A stretch of 6,248 nucleotides of DNA from Pseudomonadota bacterium (GTDB lineage Bacteria; Pseudomonadota; Alphaproteobacteria; Sphingomonadales; Sphingomonadaceae): positions 1 through 6,248 of the forward strand of contig CANJKQ010000069.1 of assembly GCA_947474905.1 (NCBI GenBank), given 5' to 3'. Numbering within the stretch: the stretch's first letter is position 1; each line of letters starts with the position of its first letter. The notes beneath the pieces are model-generated. The model was not told where the DNA came from and searched no databases. It saw only the letters and a program-made list of their open reading frames with translations. Positions 1-6,248 of the stretch are shown here, piece after piece. The position numbers and the translations under genes are program-made.

Positions 1-2149
1 CACCGCGCGGTCGCTGCCCGATGTGCGTGATGGGTTGAAACCGGTGCATCGCCGCCTGCTCTGGGCGATGCGGTTGCTGCGGCTCGATCCGGCGCAGGCG
101 TTCAAAAAGTCGGCGCGCGTCGTCGGCGACGTGATCGGCAAATATCACCCGCATGGCGACGCTTCGGTTTATGACGCGATGGTCCGCCTCGCCCAGGATT
201 TCGCGTTGCGCTATCCGCTGGTCGACGGGCAGGGCAATTTCGGCAATATCGATGGCGATAACGCCGCCGCCTATCGCTATACCGAAGCCCGGCTGACCCA
301 GGTCGCGATCGACCTGATGGATGGGCTGGACGATGACGGCACCGATTTCCGCCCGACCTATAATGGCGAGGAGGAAGAGCCCGAGCTGTTCCCCGGCCTG
401 TTTCCCAATCTGCTGGCCAATGGCGCGGCCGGCATTGCGGTGGGCATGGCGACGAGCATCCCGCCGCACAACGCCGCCGAGCTGATCAACGCCGCCATCC
501 ACCTGATCGACGATCCCAAGGCCGATGACGCGGCGGTGCTGGGCTTTGTGCAGGGGCCTGATTTTCCCACGGGCGGGCTGGTCGTCGATAGCCCCGCCGC
601 GATTGCGGAGGCTTATGCCACCGGTCGCGGCGCCTTTCGGGTGCGATCGCGCTGGCATGTCGAGGATCAGGGGCGCGGCACCTGGGTCGCGGTTGTCACC
701 GAGATTCCCTATGGGGTGCAGAAGGGCAAACTGATCGAGGCGCTGGCCGCCATCGTCAACGACAAGAAGCTGCCGATCCTGGCCGATGTGCGCGATGAAT
801 CGGATGCCGAAATCCGCATCGTGCTTGAGCCGCGGGCGCGGACGGTCGATGTCGATACGCTGATGGAAAGCCTGTTCCGCCTGTCGGACCTGGAGACGCG
901 CTTTTCGCTCAATCTCAACGTGCTGGATGCGCAGCGCACCCCCCGGGTGATGAGCCTGCGCCAGGCATTGCTGGCATGGGTCGACCATCAATTCATCGTG
1001 CTTCAGCGCCGCACCCGCTTCCGGCTCGGCAAGATCGCCGATCGGCTGGAGCTGGTCGATGGCTATATCATCGCCTTCCTCAACCTTGATCGCGTGATCG
1101 AGATCATCCGGACCGAAGACGAGCCCAAGCCAGTGATGATCGCCGAATTCGCGCTGACCGACCGGCAGGCCGAAGCGATCCTCAACATGCGGCTGCGCAG
1201 CTTGCGCAAGCTGGAAGAGATGGAGCTGCGCCGCGAACGCGATGACCTTTCCGCCGAGCGCGAGGTGCTGGAGGCGCTGCTCAATTCCGACGCGCGGCAG
1301 AAGACGCGGATGAAGAAGGATCTGGGCAAGCTGTTGGAGCGCTACGGCCCCGAAACCGCGCTCGGCAAGCGGCGGACGACGATCGCGGAAGCCGGTCCGG
1401 TCAAGGAAATCCCGCTCGAAGCGATGATCGAGCGCGAGCCCATTACCGTCATCCTGTCGCAGCGCGGCTGGATCAGGGCGATGAAGGGGCATATCGAGCT
1501 TGCCTCTGCGGAAGCGCTCAAGTTCAAGGAAGGCGACGGCCCCGGCTTTGCCTTCCACGCGCAGACCACCGACAAGCTGCTGCTCGCGGCGGAAAACGGG
1601 CGTTTCTACACGCTGGCGGCGGACAAATTGCCGGGCGGGCGCGGCTTTGGCGAGCCGGTGCGGCTGATGATCGACCTTGATGGCGATGTCGGCATTACGG
1701 CACTGCTGCCCGCCACCTCAACCGAGCGGCTGCTGCTCGCGGCAAGCGACGGGCGCGGCTTTGTGGTCAAGACCAGCGACGTCATTGCGGAAACGCGCAA
1801 GGGCAAGACGGTCGTCACTCCCCGGCTCAACGCCAAGCTGCGCATAGTGAAGCCGATCGCACCCGGCGACGATTATGTCGCGGTGATTGGCGACAATCGG
1901 CGGATGCTGGTGTTCCCGCTTGCCGAAGTGGCGGAGCTGGCGCGCGGGCAGGGGGTGCAATTGCAACGCTATCGCGATGGCGGCCTTGCCGATGCGAAGA
2001 CATTCGTGTTGGCGCAGGGATTGAGCTGGCCGATGGGCGGCGACAGCGGCCGGATCAGGACCGAAACGGATCTTTCCCCCTGGCGGGCGGCGCGCGGGGC
2101 GGCCGGTCGCATGCCGCCAACGGGCTTTCCGCGCGACAATCGCTTTTAA
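1..2149 (+). CDS. parC: DNA topoisomerase IV subunit A (ParC), 5'-truncated by window edge
   Basis: This is the DNA-cleaving subunit of topoisomerase IV, which with ParE decatenates and relaxes daughter chromosomes in the cytoplasm. The reading frame is open from position 2 and ends at TAA 2147-2149, giving about 715 visible residues. Probably only some 30-45 N-terminal residues are missing, because the first visible residues already match the conserved [16 protein letters not shown] region. The GTG at 23 lies inside that motif and is not the start. Numbering from GTG 23, the quinolone-pocket helix [10 protein letters not shown] is at 42-51, the catalytic tyrosine is Tyr86 in YRYTEAR (codon 278-280), and the dimer-gate coiled-coil motif [10 protein letters not shown] is at 382-391. 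The C-terminal beta-pinwheel starts near 470. It has the ParC-like [11 protein letters not shown] at 480-490 and I find no GyrA-box (QRRGGKG-type), which favours ParC over GyrA. No frameshift is visible. Confidence 0.95.
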   Translation, partial: TARSLPDVRDGLKPVHRRLLWAMRLLRLDPAQAFKKSARVVGDVIGKYHPHGDASVYDAMVRLAQDFALRYPLVDGQGNFGNIDGDNAAAYRYTEARLTQVAIDLMDGLDDDGTDFRPTYNGEEEEPELFPGLFPNLLANGAAGIAVGMATSIPPHNAAELINAAIHLIDDPKADDAAVLGFVQGPDFPTGGLVVDSPAAIAEAYATGRGAFRVRSRWHVEDQGRGTWVAVVTEIPYGVQKGKLIEALAAIVNDKKLPILADVRDESDAEIRIVLEPRARTVDVDTLMESLFRLSDLETRFSLNLNVLDAQRTPRVMSLRQALLAWVDHQFIVLQRRTRFRLGKIADRLELVDGYIIAFLNLDRVIEIIRTEDEPKPVMIAEFALTDRQAEAILNMRLRSLRKLEEMELRRERDDLSAEREVLEALLNSDARQKTRMKKDLGKLLERYGPETALGKRRTTIAEAGPVKEIPLEAMIEREPITVILSQRGWIRAMKGHIELASAEALKFKEGDGPGFAFHAQTTDKLLLAAENGRFYTLAADKLPGGRGFGEPVRLMIDLDGDVGITALLPATSTERLLLAASDGRGFVVKTSDVIAETRKGKTVVTPRLNAKLRIVKPIAPGDDYVAVIGDNRRMLVFPLAEVAELARGQGVQLQRYRDGGLADAKTFVLAQGLSWPMGGDSGRIRTETDLSPWRAARGAAGRMPPTGFPRDNRF

Positions 2150-2150
2150 T

Positions 2151-2179
2151 TTGAGCCACTAGCCCGCGATCTCGATGAT
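2151..2179 (+). promoter_or_regulatory. weak candidate sigma-70-type promoter for the GGDEF-EAL gene
   Basis: TTGAGC at 2151-2156 (4 of 6 against TTGACA) and GATGAT at 2174-2179 (4 of 6 against TATAAT) are separated by 17 bp. It starts immediately after the parC stop codon, and the -10-like box lies inside the first copy of the 22-bp repeat. Matches this weak arise by chance, and alphaproteobacterial promoters diverge from this consensus. The downstream gene could equally be read through from parC. Confidence 0.2.
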
Positions 2180-2206
2180 TTAGACCCGCGAACTCGCTGA
2201 TTTAGA
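2163..2206. repeat. 22-bp tandem direct repeat, two copies, parC/GGDEF-EAL intergenic region
   Basis: Copy 1 is at 2163-2184 and copy 2 at 2185-2206, directly abutting. They agree at 20 of 22 positions and differ only at unit positions 8 (t/a) and 13 (a/c). Both begin CCCGCGA and end TGATTTAGA. A 22-bp period is about two helical turns, so a protein binding both copies would sit on the same face of the DNA. The array lies 34-77 bp upstream of the ATG of the c-di-GMP gene. It could be an operator or a simple replication-slippage duplication; the sequence alone does not decide. Confidence 0.75.
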
Positions 2207-2216
2207 GCGAATTAAC

Positions 2217-2239
2217 CCTCGGCTGTTACCGCCGGGGAG
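2217..2239 (+). promoter_or_regulatory. unusual RBS region: small hairpin abutting the start codon
   Basis: The only purine-rich Shine-Dalgarno-like stretch, GGGGAG at 2234-2239, directly touches the ATG at 2240, leaving no usual 5-9 nt spacer. A 7-bp stem (2217-2223 pairing with 2231-2237, one G-U wobble, 7-nt loop TGTTACC) includes most of this G run. Translation may therefore be inefficient, or initiation may not depend on a conventional SD. No alternative start exists upstream: the frame is closed by TAA at 2213-2215 with no ATG, GTG or TTG between. Confidence 0.35.
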
Positions 2240-4030
2240 ATGCGCTCGCTCTTCCGGTCCGTCGGCGTTACGCCGCCTCCTGTGCCCGTTCCGGGCAAAG
2301 GCCGCGTTGGTATCGCGCCGCGTCATTTGCTGGGGGTGCGGGCAATTGGCCTGCTGCCGGTTCCCGCCGCTCTGATGATCCTGCGTGATGATGGCAGCAT
2401 TGGCTTTGTCGGCGCAAATCAGGCGTTTGACGCGACGGGCCTTGGCCCTTCGGCGCCAGGCTCGCCCGTCGTCAATCAGCTCGGCGATCGTATCCGCGCT
2501 TTCATCGCCAGCGACCGGTTGAGCGACGAATGGCAATGGCAATGGGGCGATGCGGTTGAGCGACGGCATTATCTCGTCTCGCTGGCCCGGCTTAAGGTAA
2601 AGTCGGGCGGCCGGTTTTTGTTGACGCTGGTCGACCAGACCGCCGAGCGCCGCACCGAACGCAATATGCGCCGCGAGATGTTGACGGACAGTCTGTCCGG
2701 GCTGCCCAACCGTGCCGGGTTCAGCGACGTGCTGGAAGTAACCGTTGGGGCGCCTGACGCTGATCGCAGCCGCTATGAGGTTTTGATCGTCGACTTGGCT
2801 CGCTTTGCCCGCATCAACGCCTGCCTCGGCTCACTGGCGGGCGACGAACTGCTGATCACCGTCGCCCGCCGCCTGAAGGGTGCGCTTCGCGGGCGCGATG
2901 TGCTTGCCCGTACCGGGGGCGATGAATTCGGCATTTTGATGACGCTCGACGATGGACCGGGCGATGCCGACCTTGTCGCGCGGCGCATCCAGGGGGCGAT
3001 GGCGCTGCCGTTCAAGCTTTCTGATTATGAAATCCGCGTATCTTGTTCGATCGGCGTTGCCTTTGGGTCGGCGGATATCACCGACCCCGAAGACCTGATC
3101 CGCCATGCCCAGTTTTCCGTCAAACGCGCCAAGGCCAGCGGCCTGGTCGAGACCTATCAAAGCCGCGCGCACGATCAGGCGCGACGCCAGTTCGGCCTGG
3201 AAACCGAGTTGCGCCGCACCATCGAAAATGGCGCGCTGACGCTGGCCTATCAGCCGATCTGGGATCTGGCATCGGGCGAGATCGTCAAGTTTGAGGCCCT
3301 GGCGCGTTGGACGACCGAGGACGGGACCGAGGTCAACCCGCAGGATTTCATCCAGGTCGCCGAGGAATCGGGGCTGATCGTCCCGCTGGGCCGCTGGGCA
3401 ATCGATGAAGCGGCGCGCACCATGGCATCGTGGGATGCAGCCCAGGGCCAGCCCTGCAATGTCGGCCTCACCGTCAACGTATCGGCAATCCAGCTGCAGC
3501 GCGATGACATTGCCAGCCTGGTCGAACGCGCGCTGGCCGCCTATGATCTGACCGGCGACCGCTTCACGCTGGAACTCACCGAAAGCGTGCTGGTGAGCGA
3601 GGGCGATCTGATCGGCCGCACCATGCATGCGGTCAAAGCGCTGGGCGCGCAGATCGCCATGGACGATTTCGGCACCGGCTATTCCAATCTTGCCTATCTG
3701 CAGAAATTGCCGATCGATTTGCTCAAGATCGACCGCAGCTTCGTGACGGGCATGCTGGCCGATCGCGACAAGATATCGATTGTCCGCGCGATCCTGTCGC
3801 TCGCCCAGGCGCTGGGCCTGCGCGCCTGCGCGGAGGGGATTGAGACACAGGAACTGGCGCAGACGCTTGCAGCGCTGGGCTGCACCTTCGGTCAGGGCTA
3901 TCTCTATTCGCCGCCGGTGCAGGCCGACGAAGCCTATCGATTGTTCATGTCGCGGCGCGCAGCGGCAACGACATCATCGGCGATGGCGGTGACGCGGTCG
4001 CCTTCGGGGAAATTTTCGGCGATCCATTGA
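2240..4030 (+). CDS. PAS-GGDEF-EAL protein, bifunctional c-di-GMP cyclase/phosphodiesterase
   Basis: This 596-residue protein is predicted to make and degrade the second messenger c-di-GMP. A PAS-like sensor fold spans roughly 40-135, followed by a charged linker helix and TDSLSGLPNR (149-158), which opens the GGDEF domain. The active site GGDEF is at 226-230, Mg/GTP-binding Asp185, Asn193 and Asp202 are present, and an inhibitory I-site RGRD (217-220) sits exactly five residues before GGDEF. The EAL domain (about 320-570) keeps EAL 352-354, Asn413, Glu445, DDFGTG 475-480, Lys496, Glu532 and Gln552, so both activities look intact. There is no signal peptide or membrane segment, so it should be cytosolic; the PAS ligand is unknown. 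Start ATG 2240 is the first possible start after an in-frame stop at 2213, but its RBS is poorly placed. Residues 571-596 form a non-domain tail encoded over the 3' end of cca on the other strand. Confidence 0.93.
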   Translation: MRSLFRSVGVTPPPVPVPGKGRVGIAPRHLLGVRAIGLLPVPAALMILRDDGSIGFVGANQAFDATGLGPSAPGSPVVNQLGDRIRAFIASDRLSDEWQWQWGDAVERRHYLVSLARLKVKSGGRFLLTLVDQTAERRTERNMRREMLTDSLSGLPNRAGFSDVLEVTVGAPDADRSRYEVLIVDLARFARINACLGSLAGDELLITVARRLKGALRGRDVLARTGGDEFGILMTLDDGPGDADLVARRIQGAMALPFKLSDYEIRVSCSIGVAFGSADITDPEDLIRHAQFSVKRAKASGLVETYQSRAHDQARRQFGLETELRRTIENGALTLAYQPIWDLASGEIVKFEALARWTTEDGTEVNPQDFIQVAEESGLIVPLGRWAIDEAARTMASWDAAQGQPCNVGLTVNVSAIQLQRDDIASLVERALAAYDLTGDRFTLELTESVLVSEGDLIGRTMHAVKALGAQIAMDDFGTGYSNLAYLQKLPIDLLKIDRSFVTGMLADRDKISIVRAILSLAQALGLRACAEGIETQELAQTLAALGCTFGQGYLYSPPVQADEAYRLFMSRRAAATTSSAMAVTRSPSGKFSAIH

Positions 4031-5139
4031 TCTTCGATCGCATGTAGCAGGCGGGCAACTTCTGGCCCCTTGTCGATGCCACGGGCAACAATCGCGCCGC
4101 CCGATAGCGGCAGGCGCGGGGGAGCCCAGTTGGCGATCGACTGCGCCGCTTGCGGCTGGCCCGCAAGCAGAAGCTGATCGACCGCGCTTTCCACGCCGAC
4201 CCGATAAGCAAGTGCTTTGGGCGGCGCATCGGGTCGCGTCTCTGTGGCGAGCGCCAGCCGTTTGCGATCGGCGTTGGAGAGTTTCAGCCGCGCGCCGACC
4301 CCATCGGCCGCAGCCATGTCCCCATTCAGTAGCGCGGCCAGTCGGCGGATGGGGTGCGGGGCAATCCCCGCCGCCGCTTCCGCCGCTGCCAGACGCGCCA
4401 ACCGCTCGGCACCGGCTGGGGTAATTTCAGGAAGCACTGGCGTGAGGATGCGGTGTTCGATCATCAACGCCACCACCTCCACCGCCCGGGGCGCGACAAG
4501 CAGGCGCAGCAGTTCATTGGCGATCCGCTCGCGCGACAGCGCCATCAGATCGTTGGCGCGCGCCGTGCATGCCGACAGGCCTGCCGTGTCCATCAGGGCG
4601 CCAAAGCGGGCGTGAAAGCGAAAAAAGCGCAGGATGCGCAAATGATCTTCGGCGATACGCTGATAGGGGTCACCAATGAACCGCACCACACCGGCGGCAA
4701 GATCGGCCAGACCGTCGAAATAATCGTAGATTTTACCCGATGGATACTCGGCATAAAGCGCGTTGATCGTGAAATCGCGCCGCCTCGCGTCCTCGCGCCA
4801 ATCATCGGTGAAGGCGACGGTCGCATGTCGGCCATCGGTCGCGATGTCGCGTCGCAGCGTCGTAACCTCGATCGGGCCGCTCGCCAGCACGGCGGTGACG
4901 GTGCCATGGGCAAGCCCGGTCGGCACCGCGCGAATGTCCGCCGCTTTTAATCGGTTCATCACGGCATCGGGCGAAAAGCGGGTGGCGAGATCGACATCGG
5001 TCACGGGTACGCCGAGCAAGCTGTCGCGCACCGCCCCGCCGACGACCCGCGTCTCGCCCGCCGCCATGTCAAGCGCCTCGGCCAGCCGCGCCAGCCCGTC
5101 GCGGTGGCGCCATGGCGCGTCGGGCAACAGGGGGGGCAT
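3934..5139 (-). CDS. cca: CCA tRNA nucleotidyltransferase
   Basis: This 401-residue class II nucleotidyltransferase adds or repairs the 3'-terminal CCA of tRNAs using CTP and ATP. In the catalytic head, GGAVRD is at 34-39, the metal-binding DVD at 48-50, LRRD at about 95-98 and RRDFTINAL at 120-128. The nucleotide-recognition/neck motif EDHLRILRFFRF follows at 164-175. The helical C-terminal half is less conserved. I chose ATG 5137-5139 rather than the in-frame ATG at 5199. The later start overlaps the upstream Nudix stop in TGATG and has a G5 run 8 nt upstream, whereas the earlier one would extend 61 nt into the Nudix gene and add an atypical N-terminus. It is the last gene of a three-gene minus-strand operon. 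Its final ~31 codons (through TAG at 3934-3936) overlap the convergent GGDEF-EAL gene. A poly(A) polymerase of the same superfamily is the main alternative but less likely. Confidence 0.93.
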   Translation of the reverse strand: MPPLLPDAPWRHRDGLARLAEALDMAAGETRVVGGAVRDSLLGVPVTDVDLATRFSPDAVMNRLKAADIRAVPTGLAHGTVTAVLASGPIEVTTLRRDIATDGRHATVAFTDDWREDARRRDFTINALYAEYPSGKIYDYFDGLADLAAGVVRFIGDPYQRIAEDHLRILRFFRFHARFGALMDTAGLSACTARANDLMALSRERIANELLRLLVAPRAVEVVALMIEHRILTPVLPEITPAGAERLARLAAAEAAAGIAPHPIRRLAALLNGDMAAADGVGARLKLSNADRKRLALATETRPDAPPKALAYRVGVESAVDQLLLAGQPQAAQSIANWAPPRLPLSGGAIVARGIDKGPEVARLLHAIEDQWIAENFPEGDRVTAIADDVVAAARRDMNNR

Positions 5140-5741
5140 CAAATAAACCCCCGCAGCCGCATCGACAGGTTGACGATCATCGCCGCCGTCGCGCCCCAAA
5201 TCCGGCGATCCTTCCAGAGGATTTCATAATAATGGCGCTCGCGCCCGTCCCACATCCGGGCAACGCGGCGGTGATGGGCGGGATCGAGCAGGAAAGCGAG
5301 CGGCACTTCAAACAAGGCCGCAACTTCTGCCGCGCTGGGGGCGAGCGGCAGGTCGGGGGGCACGACACCGATAACGGGCGTCACTTCATAGCCAGTGACG
5401 GTGCGATAGACATCGGTCGTCCCCACGACGTGGACATGGTCGGGGGCAAGGGCGATTTCCTCATGCGCCTCGCGCAGGGCGGCGGCAACGATGCTGGCGT
5501 CGTCGGGATCGACCCGGCCGCCGGGAAAAGCGACCTGGCCGGCATGGCGCCGCATCGTTTCGGGCCGCTGGGTCAGAATGACGCCGGGCTCGGCACGGTC
5601 GGTCACGGGAATCAGGACGGCCGCCGCCGTCACTTGATCAAAGGGCAGACCGGCAAGGTCGATGTGATCGCCCGCCAGCACAGGCGCGGGTTCCGCCATG
5701 CCCGCCGCCAGCGCGTCGCCCAGGCGCTGCGCCAGGCTCAT
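5139..5741 (-). CDS. Nudix hydrolase, NudL-like CoA pyrophosphatase
   Basis: This 200-residue Nudix enzyme probably splits the pyrophosphate bond of coenzyme A or its derivatives, giving a phosphopantetheine product and 3',5'-ADP. The CoA-pyrophosphatase (UPF0035) signature is clear at about 56-78: LTQRPETMRRHAGQ followed by VAFPGGRVD. The Nudix box occupies 74-98, with GG 74-75 and the metal-binding REAHEE at 90-95. Compared with MutT it carries Asp81 in place of the first Glu and one extra residue before Arg90, a variant also found in E. coli NudL. Start ATG 5739-5741 overlaps the DUF1285 stop as ATGA; the in-frame ATG at 5780 would push 43 nt into that gene. No strong SD is seen, so coupling is the likely mode of initiation. 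The stop shares one base with the cca start. Substrate is inferred from family, not shown. Confidence 0.9.
   Translation of the reverse strand: MSLAQRLGDALAAGMAEPAPVLAGDHIDLAGLPFDQVTAAAVLIPVTDRAEPGVILTQRPETMRRHAGQVAFPGGRVDPDDASIVAAALREAHEEIALAPDHVHVVGTTDVYRTVTGYEVTPVIGVVPPDLPLAPSAAEVAALFEVPLAFLLDPAHHRRVARMWDGRERHYYEILWKDRRIWGATAAMIVNLSMRLRGFI
5148..5152 (-). promoter_or_regulatory. Shine-Dalgarno-like G5 run before cca
   Basis: On the minus strand, GGGGG is followed by an 8-nt A/T-rich spacer (TTTATTTG) and then the ATG of cca. This spacing is normal for a ribosome-binding site and supports the start at 5139. The site lies within the last codons of the Nudix gene. Confidence 0.5.
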
Positions 5742-6248
5742 GCCCCGGGCTCGAGCGGGAAGAAGGCGCCGCCGCTCCACACGCCGGGCGGCACATCGTT
5801 CCCGGCAAGCGCGATGTCGGCGAGTTCGTAATAGAGGGATCGCGCGACCAATGCCTCCATGCCACCGCGCACGGCGAGATAGGGGCGGGGGCCATCACCA
5901 GTTTCAACAAAGCGGAGCCGGTGGTCCGGCCCTGCCACAATCAGGTCGCCGGTATTGAGGCGGAAGGTCAGCTGCGCCTCGCGGCCCAGGCCCGCCGCTT
6001 TCATCTCCACCGCGATGAACGGCGCATCCTCGACATCGATATCAAGCTTTTCGACCGGAGTGACTAGCACATAGCGGCCATCGCTTTCGCGCCGCAACAC
6101 CGTCGAAAACAGGCGGACCATGTTGATGCGGCCGATGGGCGACCCGTCATGAAACCAGGTGCCGTCGCGGGCGATGCGCATGCCGCTATGCCCGCAATGC
6201 GGCGGATTCCATCGATCGATCGGCGGCAGACGCTGCTCGCTCGCCAGC
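5738..6248 (-). CDS. DUF1285 family protein, 5' end beyond window
   Basis: This is a conserved alphaproteobacterial protein of unknown function. The frame is open from the right edge to TGA at 5738-5740, giving 169 visible residues. The ATG at 6181 is internal: upstream codons continue the family sequence as LPPIDRWNPPHCG, leading into MRIARDGTWFHDGSPIGR. Further recognisable segments are YVLVTPVEKLDIDVEDAPF and, near the C-terminus, RSLYYELADIAL. There is no signal peptide or membrane helix in the visible part, and composition suggests a small, soluble, beta-rich protein. Its stop overlaps the Nudix start by four bases (ATGA), placing it upstream in the same operon as the CoA pyrophosphatase and cca. 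The true start and promoter lie to the right of the window. No catalytic motif is evident to me, so I propose no reaction. Confidence 0.88.
   Translation of the reverse strand, partial: LASEQRLPPIDRWNPPHCGHSGMRIARDGTWFHDGSPIGRINMVRLFSTVLRRESDGRYVLVTPVEKLDIDVEDAPFIAVEMKAAGLGREAQLTFRLNTGDLIVAGPDHRLRFVETGDGPRPYLAVRGGMEALVARSLYYELADIALAGNDVPPGVWSGGAFFPLEPGA

Noticed and set aside
23..2149. GTG at 23 as the start of parC
   Set aside because: Upstream codons from position 2 read TARSLPD, which continues the conserved family motif, so the gene begins off the window.
2212..2230. Possible CtrA-type site (TTAA...TTAC) before the GGDEF-EAL gene
   Set aside because: The half-sites are 10 bp apart instead of 7, and the second is TTAC rather than TTAA, so the consensus is not met.
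2180..2569. 129-residue minus-strand frame across the intergenic gap and the start of the GGDEF-EAL gene
   Set aside because: It is low-complexity and basic with no family resemblance, and overlaps the N-terminus of a supported gene.
2831..3628. 265-residue minus-strand open frame inside the GGDEF-EAL gene
   Set aside because: It is fully antisense to well-conserved GGDEF and EAL motifs, shows no recognisable family, and long antisense frames are expected in G+C-rich coding DNA.
3975..4030. Bidirectional terminator between the convergent genes
   Set aside because: Only short stems of 4-5 bp with large loops can be drawn, none followed by a T-tract on either strand, and the region is coding on both strands.
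5112..5831. 239-residue plus-strand open frame opposite the Nudix gene
   Set aside because: It has a Gly/Arg/His-rich composition typical of a shadow frame, while the opposite strand carries clear CoA-pyrophosphatase and Nudix motifs.
5738..6181. ATG at 6181 as the start of the DUF1285 gene
   Set aside because: The 22 codons upstream to the window edge stay open and match the family (RWNPPHCG), so this Met is internal.

Overview
The window is high-G+C, densely coding bacterial chromosome, most likely from a sphingomonad-type alphaproteobacterium (Sphingomonadales). I base this on the ParC sequence and on the three-gene cluster DUF1285 - Nudix/CoA pyrophosphatase - CCA-adding enzyme, which I recognise from that order. 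The assignment is an inference from memory of families, not from a search.

Layout: positions 1-2149 (+) hold most of parC (topoisomerase IV subunit A), whose 5' end lies off the left edge. A 90-bp gap (2150-2239) is the only real intergenic space. It contains a near-perfect 22-bp tandem direct repeat, a possible weak promoter, and a small hairpin overlapping the ribosome-binding region of the next gene. Positions 2240-4030 (+) encode a PAS-GGDEF-EAL protein with every c-di-GMP synthesis and hydrolysis motif I could check intact. Its 3' end overlaps, tail to tail by 97 bp, the end of a minus-strand operon.

That operon reads leftwards from the right edge: a DUF1285 protein (5738 to beyond 6248, 5' end off the window), a NudL-like Nudix hydrolase (5139-5741) and cca (3934-5139). 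The three genes are joined by ATGA and TGATG overlaps, so they are almost certainly co-transcribed and translationally coupled.

Functionally this is housekeeping DNA (chromosome decatenation, tRNA 3'-end maturation, nucleotide/CoA-derivative hydrolysis) with one second-messenger enzyme inserted between the two blocks. I see no mobile element, CRISPR array, RNA gene, toxin-antitoxin pair or defence cluster. I do not see an undescribed system here; the points worth a second look are small-scale ones: the intergenic tandem repeat, the convergent coding overlap, the C7 tract at the cca start, and the quinolone-pocket residues of ParC.
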